Shown here: piece by piece, positions 31,090 to 45,039 of the stretch
Numbering within the stretch: position 1 is the stretch's first letter
How the letters are laid out: every line of letters begins with the position of its first letter
Source of the DNA: Bugulina stolonifera
Lineage: Eukaryota; Bryozoa; Gymnolaemata; Cheilostomatida; Bugulidae
NCBI GenBank assembly: GCA_935421135.1
Contig: OW285192.1
Coordinates: forward strand, 98,501 to 162,500
Direction of reading: 5' to 3'
DNA: 64,000 nt
Position numbers and translations under genes: made by a program
Notes under the pieces: generated by a model
Seen by the model: the letters and a program-made list of their open reading frames with translations, nothing else
What the model was told of the DNA's origin: nothing
The model's database searches: none

Positions 31090-34000
31090 AGTCTATAGAT
31101 GAGCTCAAGCAAGCTAAAACAAGTAGGACAAGTTATTTATAACATACACTTTGCATGTACGAACAATCCTAAGATCTCCACAGATACCCGAATATAATCT
31201 TACAGTTTCCATGTATATGACAATAGAAATAACAGTAAACAATCAATGTACCACCACTACAATATCTTTGAACAGTCATATTCATGGGTTGGTTTTATTT
31301 TATTAACATAATAGAGAACAATTCATGCATCTATTACCTCCCTAAGCCGTAGGAATGACAACCGCCGCAATTCACTCCTATCCTCTCACTAGAATGAGAC
31401 AGATGTTTCCAGTCATACTCAGCTTGTTCCCTGGTAATTGACTTTTACTACCAGCTGTGTCTATCCACTGGTGGGCAGAAATGATTCAGTCTATAGCTGA
31501 GCTCAAACAAGCTAAAACAGGTAGGACAAGTTATTTATAACATAGACTTTGCATGTACGAACAATCCTAAGATCTCCACAGATAACCGAGTATAATCTCA
31601 CATTTTGTATGACAATAGAGATGGCAGTAAATAATCACTGTAGCACCACAATATCTTTGAGCAGTCATTTTAAACTGGTTGGTTTTATTTCACTAACATC
31701 ACATACAGCAGTTCATGCATCTATTACCTCCCTACGCCGTAGCAATGACAACCACCTCAATTCACTCCTAACCTCTCACTAGAAGGACACAGTTGTTTCC
31801 AGTCATACTCAGCTCGCTCTCTGGTGACTGACTTTTACTAGCAGCTGTGTTTATTCTCTGGTGGGCAGAAATGGTTCAGTCTATAGATGAGCTCAAGCAA
31901 GCTAAAACAGGTAGGACAGGTTATTTATAACATACACTTTGCATGTACGAACAATCCTAAGATCTCCACAGATACCCGAATATAATCTTACAGTTTACAT
32001 GTATATGACAATAGAAATAACAGTAAACAATCAATGTACCACTACAATATCTTTGAACAGTCATATTCATGGGTTGGTTTTATTTTATTGACATAATATA
32101 GAACAATTCATGCATCTATTACCTCCCTAAGCCGTAGGAAATACAACTGCCGCAATTCACTCCTATCCTCTCACTAGAAGGACACAGATGTTTCCAGTCA
32201 TACTCAGCTTGCTCCCTGGTAATTGACTTCTACTACCAGCTGTGTCTATCCACTGGTAGGCGAAAATGATTCATTCTATAGCTGAGCTCAAACAAGCTAA
32301 AACAGGTAGGACAGGCTATTTATAATTTACACTGTACTTGTACCAACCTTCATAAGGTCTGCACAGATAACCGAATATAATCTCACATTTTGTATGACAA
32401 TAGAGATGGCAGTAAATAATCACTGTAGCACCACAATATCTTTGAGCAGTCATTTTAAACTGGTTGGTTTTATTTCACTAACATCACATACAGCAGTTCA
32501 TGCATCTATTACCTCCCTACGCCGTAGCAATGACAACCACCTCAATTCACTCCTAACCTCTCACTAGAAGGACACAGTTGTTTCCAGTCATACTCAGCTC
32601 GCTCTCTGGTGACTGACTTTTACTAGCAGCTGTGTTTATTCTCTGGTGGGCAGAAATGGTTCAGTCTATAGATGAGCTCAAGCAAGCTAAAACAAGTAAG
32701 ACAAGTTATTTATAACATACACTTTGCATGTACGAACAATCCTAAGATCTCCACAGATACCCGAATATAATCTTACAGTTTACATGTATATGACAATAGA
32801 AATAACAGTAAACAATCAATGTACCACTACAATATCTTTGAACAGTCATATTCATGGGTTGGTTTTATTTTATTGACATGATATAGAACAATTCATGCAT
32901 CTATTACCTCCCTAAGCCGTTGAAAATACAACTGTCGCAATTCACTCCTATCCTCTCACTAGAAGGACACAGATGTTTCCAGTCATACTCAGCTTGCTCC
33001 CTGGTAATTGACTTCTACTACCAGCTGTGTCTATCCACTGGTAGGCAGAAATGAGTCATTCTATAGCTGCGCTCAAACAAGCTAAAACAGGTAGGACAGG
33101 CTATTTATAATTTACACTGTACTTGTACTAACCTTCATAAGGTCTGCACAGATAACCAAATATAATCTCACGTTTTGTATGACAATAGAGATGGCAGTAA
33201 ATAATCACTGTAGCACCACAATATCTTTGAGCAGTCATTTTAAACTGGTTGGTTTTATTTCACTAACATAATATAGAGCAGCTCATGCATCTATTACCTC
33301 CCTACGCCGTAGCAATGACAACCACCTCAATTCACTCCTATCCTCTCACTAGAATGAGACAGATGTTTCCAGTCATACTCAGCTTGCTCTCTGGTAATTG
33401 ACTTCTACTACCAGCTGTGTTCATTCTCTGGTGGGCAGAAATGGTTCAGTCTATAGATGAGCTCAAGCAAGCTAAAACAAGTAGGACAAGTTATTTATAA
33501 CATACACTTTGCATGTACGAACAATCCTAAGATCTCCACAGATACCCGAATATAATCTTACAGTTTACATGTATATGACAATAGAAATAACAGTAAACAA
33601 TCAATGTACCACTACAATATCTTTGAACAGTCATATTCATGGGTTGGTTTTATTTTATTGACATGATATAGAACAATTCATGCATCTATTACCTCCCTAA
33701 GCCGTAGGAAATACAACTGCAGCAATTCACTCCTATCCTCTCACTAGAAGGACACAGATGTTTCCAGTCATACTCAGCTTGCTCCCTGGTATTTGACTTC
33801 TACTACCAGCTGTGTCTATCCACTGGTAGGCAGAAATGAGTCATTCTATAGCTGAGCTCAAACAAGCTAAAACAGGTAGGACAGGCTATTTATAATTTAC
33901 ACTGTACTTGTACTAACCTTCATAAGGTCTGCACAGATAACCAAATATAATCTCACGTTTTGTATGACAATGGAGATGGCAGTAAATAATCACTGAGTAG

Positions 34001-37000
34001 CACTACAATATCTTTGAACACTCATATTCATGGGTTGGTTTTATTTTATTAACATAATATAGAGCAATTCATGCATCTATTACCTCCCTACGCCGTAGCA
34101 ATGACAACCACCTCGATCCACTCCTATCCTCTCACTAGAATGAGACAGATGTTTCCAGTCATACTCAGCTTGCTCCCTGGTAATTGACTTTTACTACCAG
34201 CTGTGTTTATTCTCTGGTGGGCAGAAATGGTTCAGTCTATAGATGAGCTCAAGCAAGCTAAAACAAGTAGGACAAGTTATTTATAACATACACTTTGCAT
34301 GTACGAACAATCCTAAGATCTCCACAGATACCCGAATATAATCTTACAGTTTACATGTATATGACAATAGAAATAATAGTAAACAATCAATGTACCACCA
34401 CTACAATATCTTTGAACAGTCATATTCATGGGTTGGTTTCATTTTATTAACATAATAGAGAACAATTCATGCATCTATTACCTCCCTAAGCCGTAGGAAT
34501 GACAACCGCCGCAATTCACTCCTATCCTCTCACTAGAATGAGACAGATGTTTCCAGTCATACTCAGCTTGCTCCCTGGTAATTGACTTTTACTACCAGCT
34601 GTGTCTATCCACTGGTGGGCAGAAATGATTCAGTCTATAGCTGAGCTCAAACAAGCTAAAACAGGTAGGACAGGGTATTTATAATTTACACTGTACTTGT
34701 AGTAACCTTCATAAGGTCTGCACAGATAAACAAATATAATCTCACATTTTGTATGACAATAGAGATGGCAGTAAATAATCACTGAGTAGCACTACAATAT
34801 CTTTAAGCACTCATTTTAAACTGGTTGGTTTTATTTCACTGACATAATATAGAGCAGTTCATGCATCTATATTACCTCCCTACGTCGTAGCAATGACAAC
34901 CACCTCAATTCACTCCTATCCTCTCACTAGAATGAGACAGATGTTTCCAGTCATACTCAGCTTGCTCCCTGGTAATTGACTTCTACTACCAGCTGTGTTT
35001 ATTCTCTGGTGGGCAGAAATGGTTCAGTCTATAGATGAGCTCAAGCAAGCTAAAACAAGTAGGACAAGTTATTTATAACATACACTGTGCATGTACGAAC
35101 AATCCTAAGATCTCCACAGATACCCGAATATAATCTTACAGTTTACATGTATATGACAATAGAAATAATAGTAAACAATCAATGTACCACTACAATATCT
35201 TTGAACAGTCATATTCATGGGTTGGTTTTATTTTATTGACATGATATAGAACAATTCATGCATCTATTACCTCCCTAAGCCGTAGGAAATACAACTGCCG
35301 CAATTCACTCCTATCCTCTCACTAGAAGGACACAGATGTTTCCAGTCATACTCAGCTTGCTCCCTGGTAATTGACTTCTACTACCAGCTGTGTCTATCCA
35401 CTGGTAGGCAGAAATGAGTCATTCTATAGCTGAGCTCAAACAAGCTAAAACAGGTAGGACAGGCTATTTATAATTTACACTGTACTTGTACTAACCTTCA
35501 TAAGGTCTGCACAGATAACCAAATATAATCTCACGTTTTGTATGACAATGGAGATGGCAGTAAATAATCACTGAGTAGCACTACAATATCTTTGAACACT
35601 CATATTCATGGGTTGGTTTTATTTTATTAACATAATATAGAGCAGTTCATGCATCTATTACCTCCCTACGCCGTAGCAATGACAACCACCTCAATTCACT
35701 CCTATCCTCTCACTAGAAGGACACATTTAGTTCCAGTCATACTCAGCTCGCTCTCTGGTAATTGACTTTTACTACCAGCTGTGTTTATTCTCTGGTGGGA
35801 AGAAATGGTTCAGTCTATAGATGAGCTCAAGCAAGCTAAAACAAGTAGGACAAGTTATTTATAACATACACTTTGCATGTACGAACAATCCTAAGATCTC
35901 CACAGATACCCGAATATAATCTTACAGTTTCCATGTATATGACAATAGAAATAACAGTAAACAATCAATGTACCACCACTACAATGTCTTTGAACAGTCA
36001 TATTCATGGGTTGGTTTTATTTTATTAACATAATAGAGAACAATTCATGCATCTATTACCTCCCTAAGCCGTAGGAATGACAACCGCCGCAATTCACTCC
36101 TATCCTCTCACTAGAATGAGACAGATGTTTCCAGTCATACTCAGCTTGTTCCCTGGTAATTGACTTTTACTACCAGCTGTGTCTATCCACTGGTGGGCAG
36201 AAATGATTCAGTCTATAGCTGAGCTCAAACAAGCTAAAACAGGTAGGACAAGTTATTTATAACATAGACTTTGCATGTACGAACAATCCTAAGATCTCCA
36301 CAGATAACCGAGTATAATCTCACATTTTGTATGACAATAGAGATGGCAGTAAATAATCACTGTAGCACCACAATATCTTTGAGCAGTCATTTTAAACTGG
36401 TTGGTTTTATTTCACTAACATCACATACAGCAGTTCATGCATCTATTACCTCCCTACGCCGTAGCAATGACAACCACCTCAATTCACTCCTAACCTCTCA
36501 CTAGAAGGACACAGTTGTTTCCAGTCATACTCAGCTCGCTCTCTGGTGACTGACTTTTACTAGCAGCTGTGTTTATTCTCTGGTGGGCAGAAATGGTTCA
36601 GTCTATAGATGAGCTCAAGCAAGCTAAAACAGGTAGGACAGGTTATTTATAACATACACTTTGCATGTAGGAACAATCCTAAGATCTCCACAGATACCCG
36701 AATATAATCTTACAGTTTACATGTATATGACAATAGAAATAACAGTAAACAATCAATGTACCACTACAATATCTTTGAACAGTCATATTCATGGGTTGGT
36801 TTTATTTTATTGACATAATATAGAACAATTCATGCATCTATTACCTCCCTAAGCCGTAGGAAATACAACTGCCGCAATTCACTCCTATCCTCTCACTAGA
36901 AGGACACAGATGTTTCCAGTCATACTCAGCTTGCTCCCTGGTAATTGACTTCTACTACCAGCTGTGTCTATCCACTGGTAGGCGAAAATGATTCATTCTA

Positions 37001-40000
37001 TAGCTGAGCTCAAACAAGCTAAAACAGGTAGGACAGGCTATTTATAATTTACACTGTACTTGTACCAACCTTCATAAGGTCTGCACAGATAACCGAATAT
37101 AATCTCACATTTTGTATGACAATAGAGATGGCAGTAAATAATCACTGTAGCACCACAATATCTTTGAGCAGTCATTTTAAACTGGTTGGTTTTATTTCAC
37201 TAACATCACATACAGCAGTTCATGCATCTATTACCTCCCTACGCCGTAGCAATGACAACCACCTCAATTCACTCCTAACCTCTCACTAGAAGGACACAGT
37301 TGTTTCCAGTCATACTCAGCTCGCTCTCTGGTGACTGACTTTTACTAGCAGCTGTGTTTATTCTCTGGTGGGCAGAAATGGTTCAGTCTATAGATGAGCT
37401 CAAGCAAGCTAAAACAAGTAAGACAAGTTATTTATAACATACACTTTGCATGTACGAACAATCCTAAGATCTCCACAGATACCCGAATATAATCTTACAG
37501 TTTACATGTATATGACAATAGAAATAACAGTAAACAATCAAGGTACCACTACAATATCTTTGAACAGTCATATTCATGGGTTGGTTTTATTTTATTGACA
37601 TGATATAGAACAATTCATGCATCTATTACCTCCCTAAGCCGTTGAAAATACAACTGTCGCAATTCACTCCTATCCTCTCACTAGAAGGACACAGATGTTT
37701 CCAGTCATACTCAGCTTGCTCCCTGGTAATTGACTTCTACTACCAGCTGTGTCTATCCACTGGTAGGCAGAAATGAGTCATTCTATAGCTGCGCTCAAAC
37801 AAGCTAAAACAGGTAGGACAGGCTATTTATAATTTACACTGTACTTGTACTAACCTTCATAAGGTCTGCACAGATAACCAAATATAATCTCACGTTTTGT
37901 ATGACAATAGAGATGGCAGTAAATAATCACTGTAGCACCACAATATCTTTGAGCAGTCATTTTAAACTGGTTGGTTTTATTTCACTAACATAATATAGAG
38001 CAGCTCATGCATCTATTACCTCCCTACGCCGTAGCAATGACAACCACCTCAATTCACTCCTATCCTCTCACTAGAATGAGACAGATGTTTCCAGTCATAC
38101 TCAGCTTGCTCTCTGGTAATTGACTTCTACTACCAGCTGTGTTCATTCTCTGGTGGGCAGAAATGGTTCAGTCTATAGATGAGCTCAAGCAAGCTAAAAC
38201 AAGTAGGACAAGTTATTTATAACATACACTTTGCATGTACGAACAATCCTAAGATCTCCACAGATACCCGAATATAATCTTACAGTTTACATGTATATGA
38301 CAATAGAAATAACAGTAAACAATCAATGTACCACTACAATATCTTTGAACAGTCATATTCATGGGTTGGTTTTATTTTATTGACATGATATAGAACAATT
38401 CATGCATCTATTACCTCCCTAAGCCGTAGGAAATACAACTGCAGCAATTCACTCCTATCCTCTCACTAGAAGGACACAGATGTTTCCAGTCATACTCAGC
38501 TTGCTCCCTGGTATTTGACTTCTACTACCAGCTGTGTCTATCCACTGGTAGGCAGAAATGAGTCATTCTATAGCTGAGCTCAAACAAGCTAAAACAGGTA
38601 GGACAGGCTATTTATAATTTACACTGTACTTGTACTAACCTTCATAAGGTCTGCACAGATAACCAAATATAATCTCACGTTTTGTATGACAATGGAGATG
38701 GCAGTAAATAATCACTGAGTAGCACTACAATATCTTTGAACACTCATATTCATGGGTTGGTTTTATTTTATTAACATAATATAGAGCAATTCATGCATCT
38801 ATTACCTCCCTACGCCGTAGCAATGACAACCACCTCGATCCACTCCTATCCTCTCACTAGAATGAGACAGATGTTTCCAGTCATACTCAGCTTGCTCCCT
38901 GGTAATTGACTTTTACTACCAGCTGTGTTTATTCTCTGGTGGGCAGAAATGGTTCAGTCTATAGATGAGCTCAAGCAAGCTAAAACAAGTAGGACAAGTT
39001 ATTTATAACATACACTTTGCATGTACGAACAATCCTAAGATCTCCACAGATACCCGAATATAATCTTACAGTTTACATGTATATGACAATAGAAATAATA
39101 GTAAACAATCAATGTACCACCACTACAATATCTTTGAACAGTCATATTCATGGGTTGGTTTTATTTTATTAACATAATAGAGAACAATTCATGCATCTAT
39201 TACCTCCCTAAGCCGTAGGAATGACAACCGCCGCAATTCACTCCTATCCTCTCACTAGAATGAGACAGATGTTTCCAGTCATACTCAGCTTGCTCCCTGG
39301 TAATTGACTTTTACTACCAGCTGTGTCTATCCACTGGTGGGCAGAAATGATTCAGTCTATAGCTGAGCTCAAACAAGCTAAAACAGGTAGGACAGGGTAT
39401 TTATAATTTACACTGTACTTGTAGTAACCTTCATAAGGTCTGCACAGATAAACAAATATAATCTCACATTTTGTATGACAATAGAGATGGCAGTAAATAA
39501 TCACTGAGTAGCACTACAATATCTTTAAGCACTCATTTTAAACTGGTTGGTTTTATTTCACTGACATAATATAGAGCAGTTCATGCATCTATATTACCTC
39601 CCTACGTCGTAGCAATGACAACCACCTCAATTCACTCCTATCCTCTCACTAGAATGAGACAGATGTTTCCAGTCATACTCAGCTTGCTCCCTGGTAATTG
39701 ACTTCTACTACCAGCTGTGTTTATTCTCTGGTGGGCAGAAATGGTTCAGTCTATAGATGAGCTCAAGCAAGCTAAAACAAGTAGGACAAGTTATTTATAA
39801 CATACACTGTGCATGTACGAACAATCCTAAGATCTCCACAGATACCCGAATATAATCTTACAGTTTACATGTATATGACAATAGAAATAATAGTAAACAA
39901 TCAATGTACCACAACAATATCTTTGAACAGTCATATTCATGGGTTGGTTTTATTTTATTGACATGATATAGAACAATTCATGCATCTATTACCTCCCTAA

Positions 40001-40740
40001 GCCGTAGGAAATACAACTGCCGCAATTCACTCCTATCCTCTCACTAGAAGGACACAGATGTTTCCAGTCATACTCAGCTTGCTCCCTGGTAATTGACTTC
40101 TACTACCAGCTGTGTCTATCCACTGGTAGGCAGAAATGAGTCATTCTATAGCTGAGCTCAAACAAGCTAAAACAGGTAGGACAGGCTATTTATAATTTAC
40201 ACTGTACTTGTACTAACCTTCATAAGGTCTGCACAGATAACCAAATATAATCTCACGTTTTGTATGACAATGGAGATGGCAGTAAATAATCACTGAGTAG
40301 CACTACAATATCTTTGAACACTCATATTCATGGGTTGGTTTTATTTTATTAACATAATATAGAGCAGTTCATGCATCTATTACCTCCCTACGCCGTAGCA
40401 ATGACAACCACCTCAATTCACTCCTATCCTCTCACTAGAAGGACACATTTAGTTCCAGTCATACTCAGCTCGCTCTCTGGTAATTGACTTTTACTACCAG
40501 CTGTGTTTATTCTCTGGTGGGCAGAAATGGTTCAGTCTATAGATGAGCTCAAGCAAGCTAAAACAAGTAGGACAAGTTATTTATAACATACACTTTGCAT
40601 GTACGAACAATCCTAAGATCTCCACAGATACCCGAATATAATCTTACAGTTTCCATGTATATGACAATAGAAATAACAGTAAACAATCAATGTACCACCA
40701 CTACAATATCTTTGAACAGTCATATTCATGGGTTGGTTTT
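31090..40740. repeat. 4722-bp twelve-monomer tandem duplication
   Basis: Chimeric monomers at 31496 and 36218, the rare cctcgatccactcc word near 34112 and 38834, gccgttgaaaa near 32917 and 37639, and cactgtgcatg near 35085 and 39807 all recur 4722 bp apart. Copy 1 is about 31090-35811 and copy 2 about 35812-40740. Small differences (ggtttcatttt near 34436, tgtctttgaac near 35986, caaggtacc near 37540, gtaggaacaat near 36668) show the copies have drifted slightly, or carry consensus errors. Confidence 0.87.
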
Positions 40741-40895
40741 ATTTTATTGACATGATATAGAACAATTCATGCATCTATTACCTCCCTAAGCCGTAGGAAT
40801 GACAACCGCCGCAATTCACTCCTATCCTCTCACTAGAATGAGACAGATGTTTCCAGTCATACTCAGCTTGTTCCCTGGTAATTGACTTTTACTAC

Positions 40896-41675
40896 CAGCT
40901 GTGTCTATCCACTGGTAGGCGGAAATGATTCATTCTATAGCTGAGCTCAAACAAGCTAAAACAGGTAGGACAGGCTATTTATGATTTACACTGTACTTGT
41001 ACCAACCTTCATAAGGTCTGCACAGATAACCGAATATAACCTCACATTTTGTATGACAATAGAGATGGCAGTAAATAATCACTGTAGCACCACAATATCT
41101 TTGAGCAGTCATTTTAAACTGGTTGGTTTTATTTCACTAACATCACATACAGCAGTTCATGCATCTATTACCTCCCTACGCCGTAGCAATGACAACCACC
41201 TCAATTCACTCCTAACCTCTCACTAGAAGGACACAGTTGTTTCCAGTCATACTCAGCTCGCTCTCTGGTGACTGACTTTTACTAGCAGCTGTGTCTATCC
41301 ACTGGTAGGCGGAAATGATTCATTCTATAGCTGAGCTCAAACAAGCTAAAACAGGTAGGACAGGCTATTTATGATTTACACTGTACTTGTACCAACCTTC
41401 ATAAGGTCTGCACAGATAACCGAATATAACCTCACATTTTGTATGACAATAGAGATGGCAGTAAATAATCACTGTAGCACCACAATATCTTTGAGCAGTC
41501 ATTTTAAACTGGTTGGTTTTATTTCACTAACATCACATACAGCAGTTCATGCATCTATTACCTCCCTACGCCGTAGCAATGACAACCACCTCAATTCACT
41601 CCTAACCTCTCACTAGAAGGACACAGTTGTTTCCAGTCATACTCAGCTCGCTCTCTGGTGACTGACTTTTACTAG
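40896..41675. repeat. Exact 390-bp monomer doublet
   Basis: 40896-41285 and 41286-41675 read identically throughout, including the private changes tatttatgatttac and gaatataacctcac and the catcacatacagcag block. The outer joins differ by one base (actaccagct before the first copy, actagcagct before the second). This is the only place where two identical class B-like monomers lie directly next to each other, breaking the A/B alternation. A related monomer with the same tatttatgatttac and gaatataacctc changes starts near 42898. A recent single-monomer duplication is likely, though a local assembly duplication would look the same. Confidence 0.92.
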
Positions 41676-44638
41676 CAGCTGTGTTTATTCTCTGGTGGGC
41701 AGAAATGGTTCAGTCTATAGATGAGCTCAAGCAAGCTAAAACAAGTAAGACAAGTTATTTATAACATACACTTTGCATGTACGAACAATCCTAAGATCTC
41801 CACAGATACCCGAATATAATCTTACAGTTTACATGTATATGACAATAGAAATAACAGTAAACAATCAATGTACCACTACAATATCTTTGAACAGTCATAT
41901 TCATGGGTTGGTTTTATTTTATTGACATGATATAGAACAATTCATGCATCTATTACCTCCCTAAGCCGTTGAAAATACAACTGTCGCAATTCACTCCTAT
42001 CCTCTCACTAGAAGGACACAGATGTTTCCAGTCATACTCAGCTTGCTCCCTGGTAATTGACTTCTACTACCAGCTGTGTCTATCCACTGGTAGGCAGAAA
42101 TGAGTCATTCTATAGCTGCGCTCAAACAAGCTAAAACAGGTAGGACAGGCTATTTATAATTTACACTGTACTTGTACCAACCTTCATAAGGTCTGCACAG
42201 ATAACCGAATATAATCTCACATTTTGTATGACAATAGAGATGGCAGTAAATAATCACTGTAGCACCACAATATCTTTGAGCAGTCATTTTAAACTGGTTG
42301 GTTTTATTTCACTAACATCACATACAGCAGTTCATGCATCTATTACCTCCCTACGCCGTAGCAATGACAACCACCTCAATTCACTCCTAACCTCTCACTA
42401 GAAGGACACAGTTGTTTCCAGTCATACTCAGCTCGCTCTCTGGTGACTGACTTTTACTAGCAGCTGTGTTTATTCTCTGGTGGGCAGAAATGGTTCAGTC
42501 TATAGATGAGCTCAAGCAAGCTAAAACAAGTAAGACAAGTTATTTATAACATACACTTTGCATGTACGAACAATCCTAAGATCTCCACAGATACCCGAAT
42601 ATAATCTTACAGTTTACATGTATATGACAATAGAAATAACAGTAAACAATCAATGTACCACTACAATATCTTTGAACAGTCATATTCATGGGTTGGTTTT
42701 ATTTTATTGACATGATATAGAACAATTCATGCATCTATTACCTCCCTAAGCCGTTGGAAATACAACTGTCGCAATTCACTCCTATCCTCTCACTAGAAGG
42801 ACACAGATGTTTCCAGTCATACTCAGCTTGCTCCCTGGTAATTGACTTCTACTACCAGCTGTGTCTATCCACTGGTAGGCGGAAATGATTCATTCTATAG
42901 CTGAGCTCAAACAAGCTAAAACAGGTAGGACAGGCTATTTATGATTTACACTGTACTTGTACCAACCTTCATAAGGTCTGCACAGATAACCGAATATAAC
43001 CTCACATTTTGTATGACAATAGAGATGGCAGTAAATAATCACTGTAGCACCACAATATCTTTGAGCAGTCATTTTAAACTGGTTGGTTTTATTTCACTAA
43101 CATAATATAGAGCAGCTCATGCATCTATTACCTCCCTAAGCCGTAGCAATGACAACCACCTCAATTCACTCCTATCCTCTCACTAGAATGAGACAGATGT
43201 TTCCAGTCATACTTAGCTTGCTCCCTGGTAATTGACTTTTACTACCAGCTGTGTTTATTCTCTGGTGGGCAGAAATGGTTCAGTCTATAGATGAGCTCAA
43301 GCAAGCTAAAACAGGTAGGACAAGTTATTTATAACATACACTTTGCATGTACGAACAATCCTAATATCTCCACAGATACCCGAATATAATCTTACAGTTT
43401 ACATGTATATGACAATAGAAATAACAGTAAACAATCAATGTACCACTACAATATCTTTGAACAGTCATATTCATGGGTTGGTTTTATTTTATTGACATAA
43501 TATAGAACAATTCATGCATCTATTACCTCCCTAAGCCGTAGGAAATACAACTGCCGCAATTCACTCCTATCCTCTCACTAGAAGGACACAGATGTTTCCA
43601 GTCATACTCAGCTTGCTCCCTGGTAATTGACTTCTACTACCAGCTGTGTCTATCCACTGGTAGGCGAAAATGATTCATTCTATAGCTGAGCTCAAACAAG
43701 CTAAAACAGGTAGGACAGGCTATTTATAATTTACACTGTACTTGTACCAACCTTCATAAGGTCTGCACAGATAACCGAATATAATCTCACATTTTGTATG
43801 ACAATAGAGATGGCAGTAAATAATCACTGTAGCACCACAATATCTTTGAGCAGTCATTTTAAACTGGTTGGTTTTATTTCACTAACATCACATACAGCAG
43901 TTCATGCATCTATTACCTCCCTACGCCGTAGCAATGACAACCACCTCAATTCACTCCTAACCTCTCACTAGAAGGACACAGTTGTTTCCAGTCATACTCA
44001 GCTCGCTCTCTGGTAATTGACTTCTACTACCAGCTGTGTTCATTCTCTGGTGGGCAGAAATGGTTCAGTCTATAGATGAGCTCAAGCAAGCTAAAACAAG
44101 TAGGACAAGTTATTTATAACATACACTTTGCATGTACGAACAATCCTAAGATCTCCACAGATACCCGAATATAATCTTACAGTTTACATGTATATGACAA
44201 TAGAAATAACAGTAAACAATCAATGTACCACTACAATATCTTTGAACAGTCATATTCATGGGTTGGTTTTATTTTATTGACATGATATAGAACAATTCAT
44301 GCATCTATTACCTCCCTAAGCCGTAGGAAATACAACTGCAGCAATTCACTCCTATCCTCTCACTAGAAGGACACAGATGTTTCCAGTCATACTCAGCTTG
44401 CTCCCTGGTATTTGACTTCTACTACCAGCTGTGTCTATCCACTGGTAGGCAGAAATGAGTCATTCTATAGCTGAGCTCAAACAAGCTAAAACAGGTAGGA
44501 CAGGCTATTTATAATTTACACTGTACTTGTACTAACCTTCATAAGGTCTGCACAGATAACCAAATATAATCTCACGTTTTGTATGACAATGGAGATGGCA
44601 GTAAATAATCACTGAGTAGCACTACAATATCTTTGAAC

Positions 44639-44939
44639 GGGTAGACTATCTTGTAAGAGTCCAGCGTGAGCATGGTGTTTATGCCATAGCCTATCAAGCT
44701 GTGTATAGCTCATCAGGATCTACACCTAGGAGTAGTGAGCCAGGAAGCTGGAGGATACTTTCTCTCTAACACTTACAACTCGTATGGAAAGTCATGCTTA
44801 GATGGATAGGGTAGACTATCTTGTAAGAGTCCAGCGTGAGCGTGGTGTTTATGCCATAGCCTATCAAGCTGTGTATAGCTCATCAGGATCTACACCTAAG
44901 AGTAGTGAGCCAGGAAGCTGGAGGATACTTTCTCTCTAA
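44639..44939 (+). repeat. 170-bp period direct duplication in the retroelement
   Basis: Two copies of a 131-bp sequence start ggtagactatcttg at 44639 and 44809, separated by a 39-bp spacer. They end at the same taa. Within the 131 bp I see only two differences: cat against cgt and agg against aag. Both sit at second codon positions and change the residue (His to Arg, Arg to Lys). The first copy abuts satellite directly, with no ATG and no upstream coding sequence. Confidence 0.93.
44802..44939 (+). pseudogene. Duplicated C-terminal end of a retroelement protein
   Basis: Open frame of 45 codons from an ATG at 44802 (just after an in-frame tag) to taa at 44937-44939. It reads MDRVDYLVRVQRERG, then VYAIAYQAVYSSSG, then a Ser/Pro-rich tail ending SWRILSL. 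The first copy of the duplication (44641-44769) keeps the same frame from VDYLVRVQ to the same stop, without an ATG. Preservation of frame and stop in both copies suggests real coding origin. Its position before the subterminal repeats and LTR suggests the C-terminal end of the element's last polyprotein (inference). No catalytic motif is present and I cannot assign a domain. It is probably a dead remnant. Confidence 0.5.
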
Positions 44940-45039
44940 TGACAATTAGATAGAAATTATTGTGTTATGTATTTATTTTAGTTTTTGTAATTATTTTAAT
45001 TTCATGAGTACTGTTTGTTGGTGTCTGTTATATCTCGTC

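Larger units (their letters stand above)
1..44638. repeat. Left satellite block, ~393-bp monomers
   Basis: Continuous head-to-tail array with no unrelated DNA inside it. Monomers can be counted by the recurring word gagctcaa near each start; measured lengths include 395, 390, 398, 395, 390, 398, 394, 395 and 391 bp for the first nine. About 113 monomers fit. Every monomer carries the blocks tatttata, catgcatctat, tacctcccta, tcactcct, tctcactagaa, agtcatactcagct and a closing tctata. Two classes, A and B, mostly alternate. The window opens exactly at a monomer start, so the array almost certainly continues to the left. The class is not one I recognise by name. No gene is visible inside; the recurring short open frames are the same monomer sequence read repeatedly. 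Confidence 0.98.

Noticed and set aside
6364..41616. Recurrent 60-81 codon open frames in the satellite (e.g. starting MHVRTILRSPQITEY at 6364, 11084, 25247, 31549, 36271, and MIYTVLVPTF at 40981 and 41371)
   Set aside because: They are the same monomer sequence read repeatedly, exist only in some sub-variants, have no domain, and vanish with single-base changes in sister monomers.
1..44638. CRISPR array
   Set aside because: Repeats are ~393 bp, contiguous and without unique spacers; this is satellite DNA in a eukaryotic setting.
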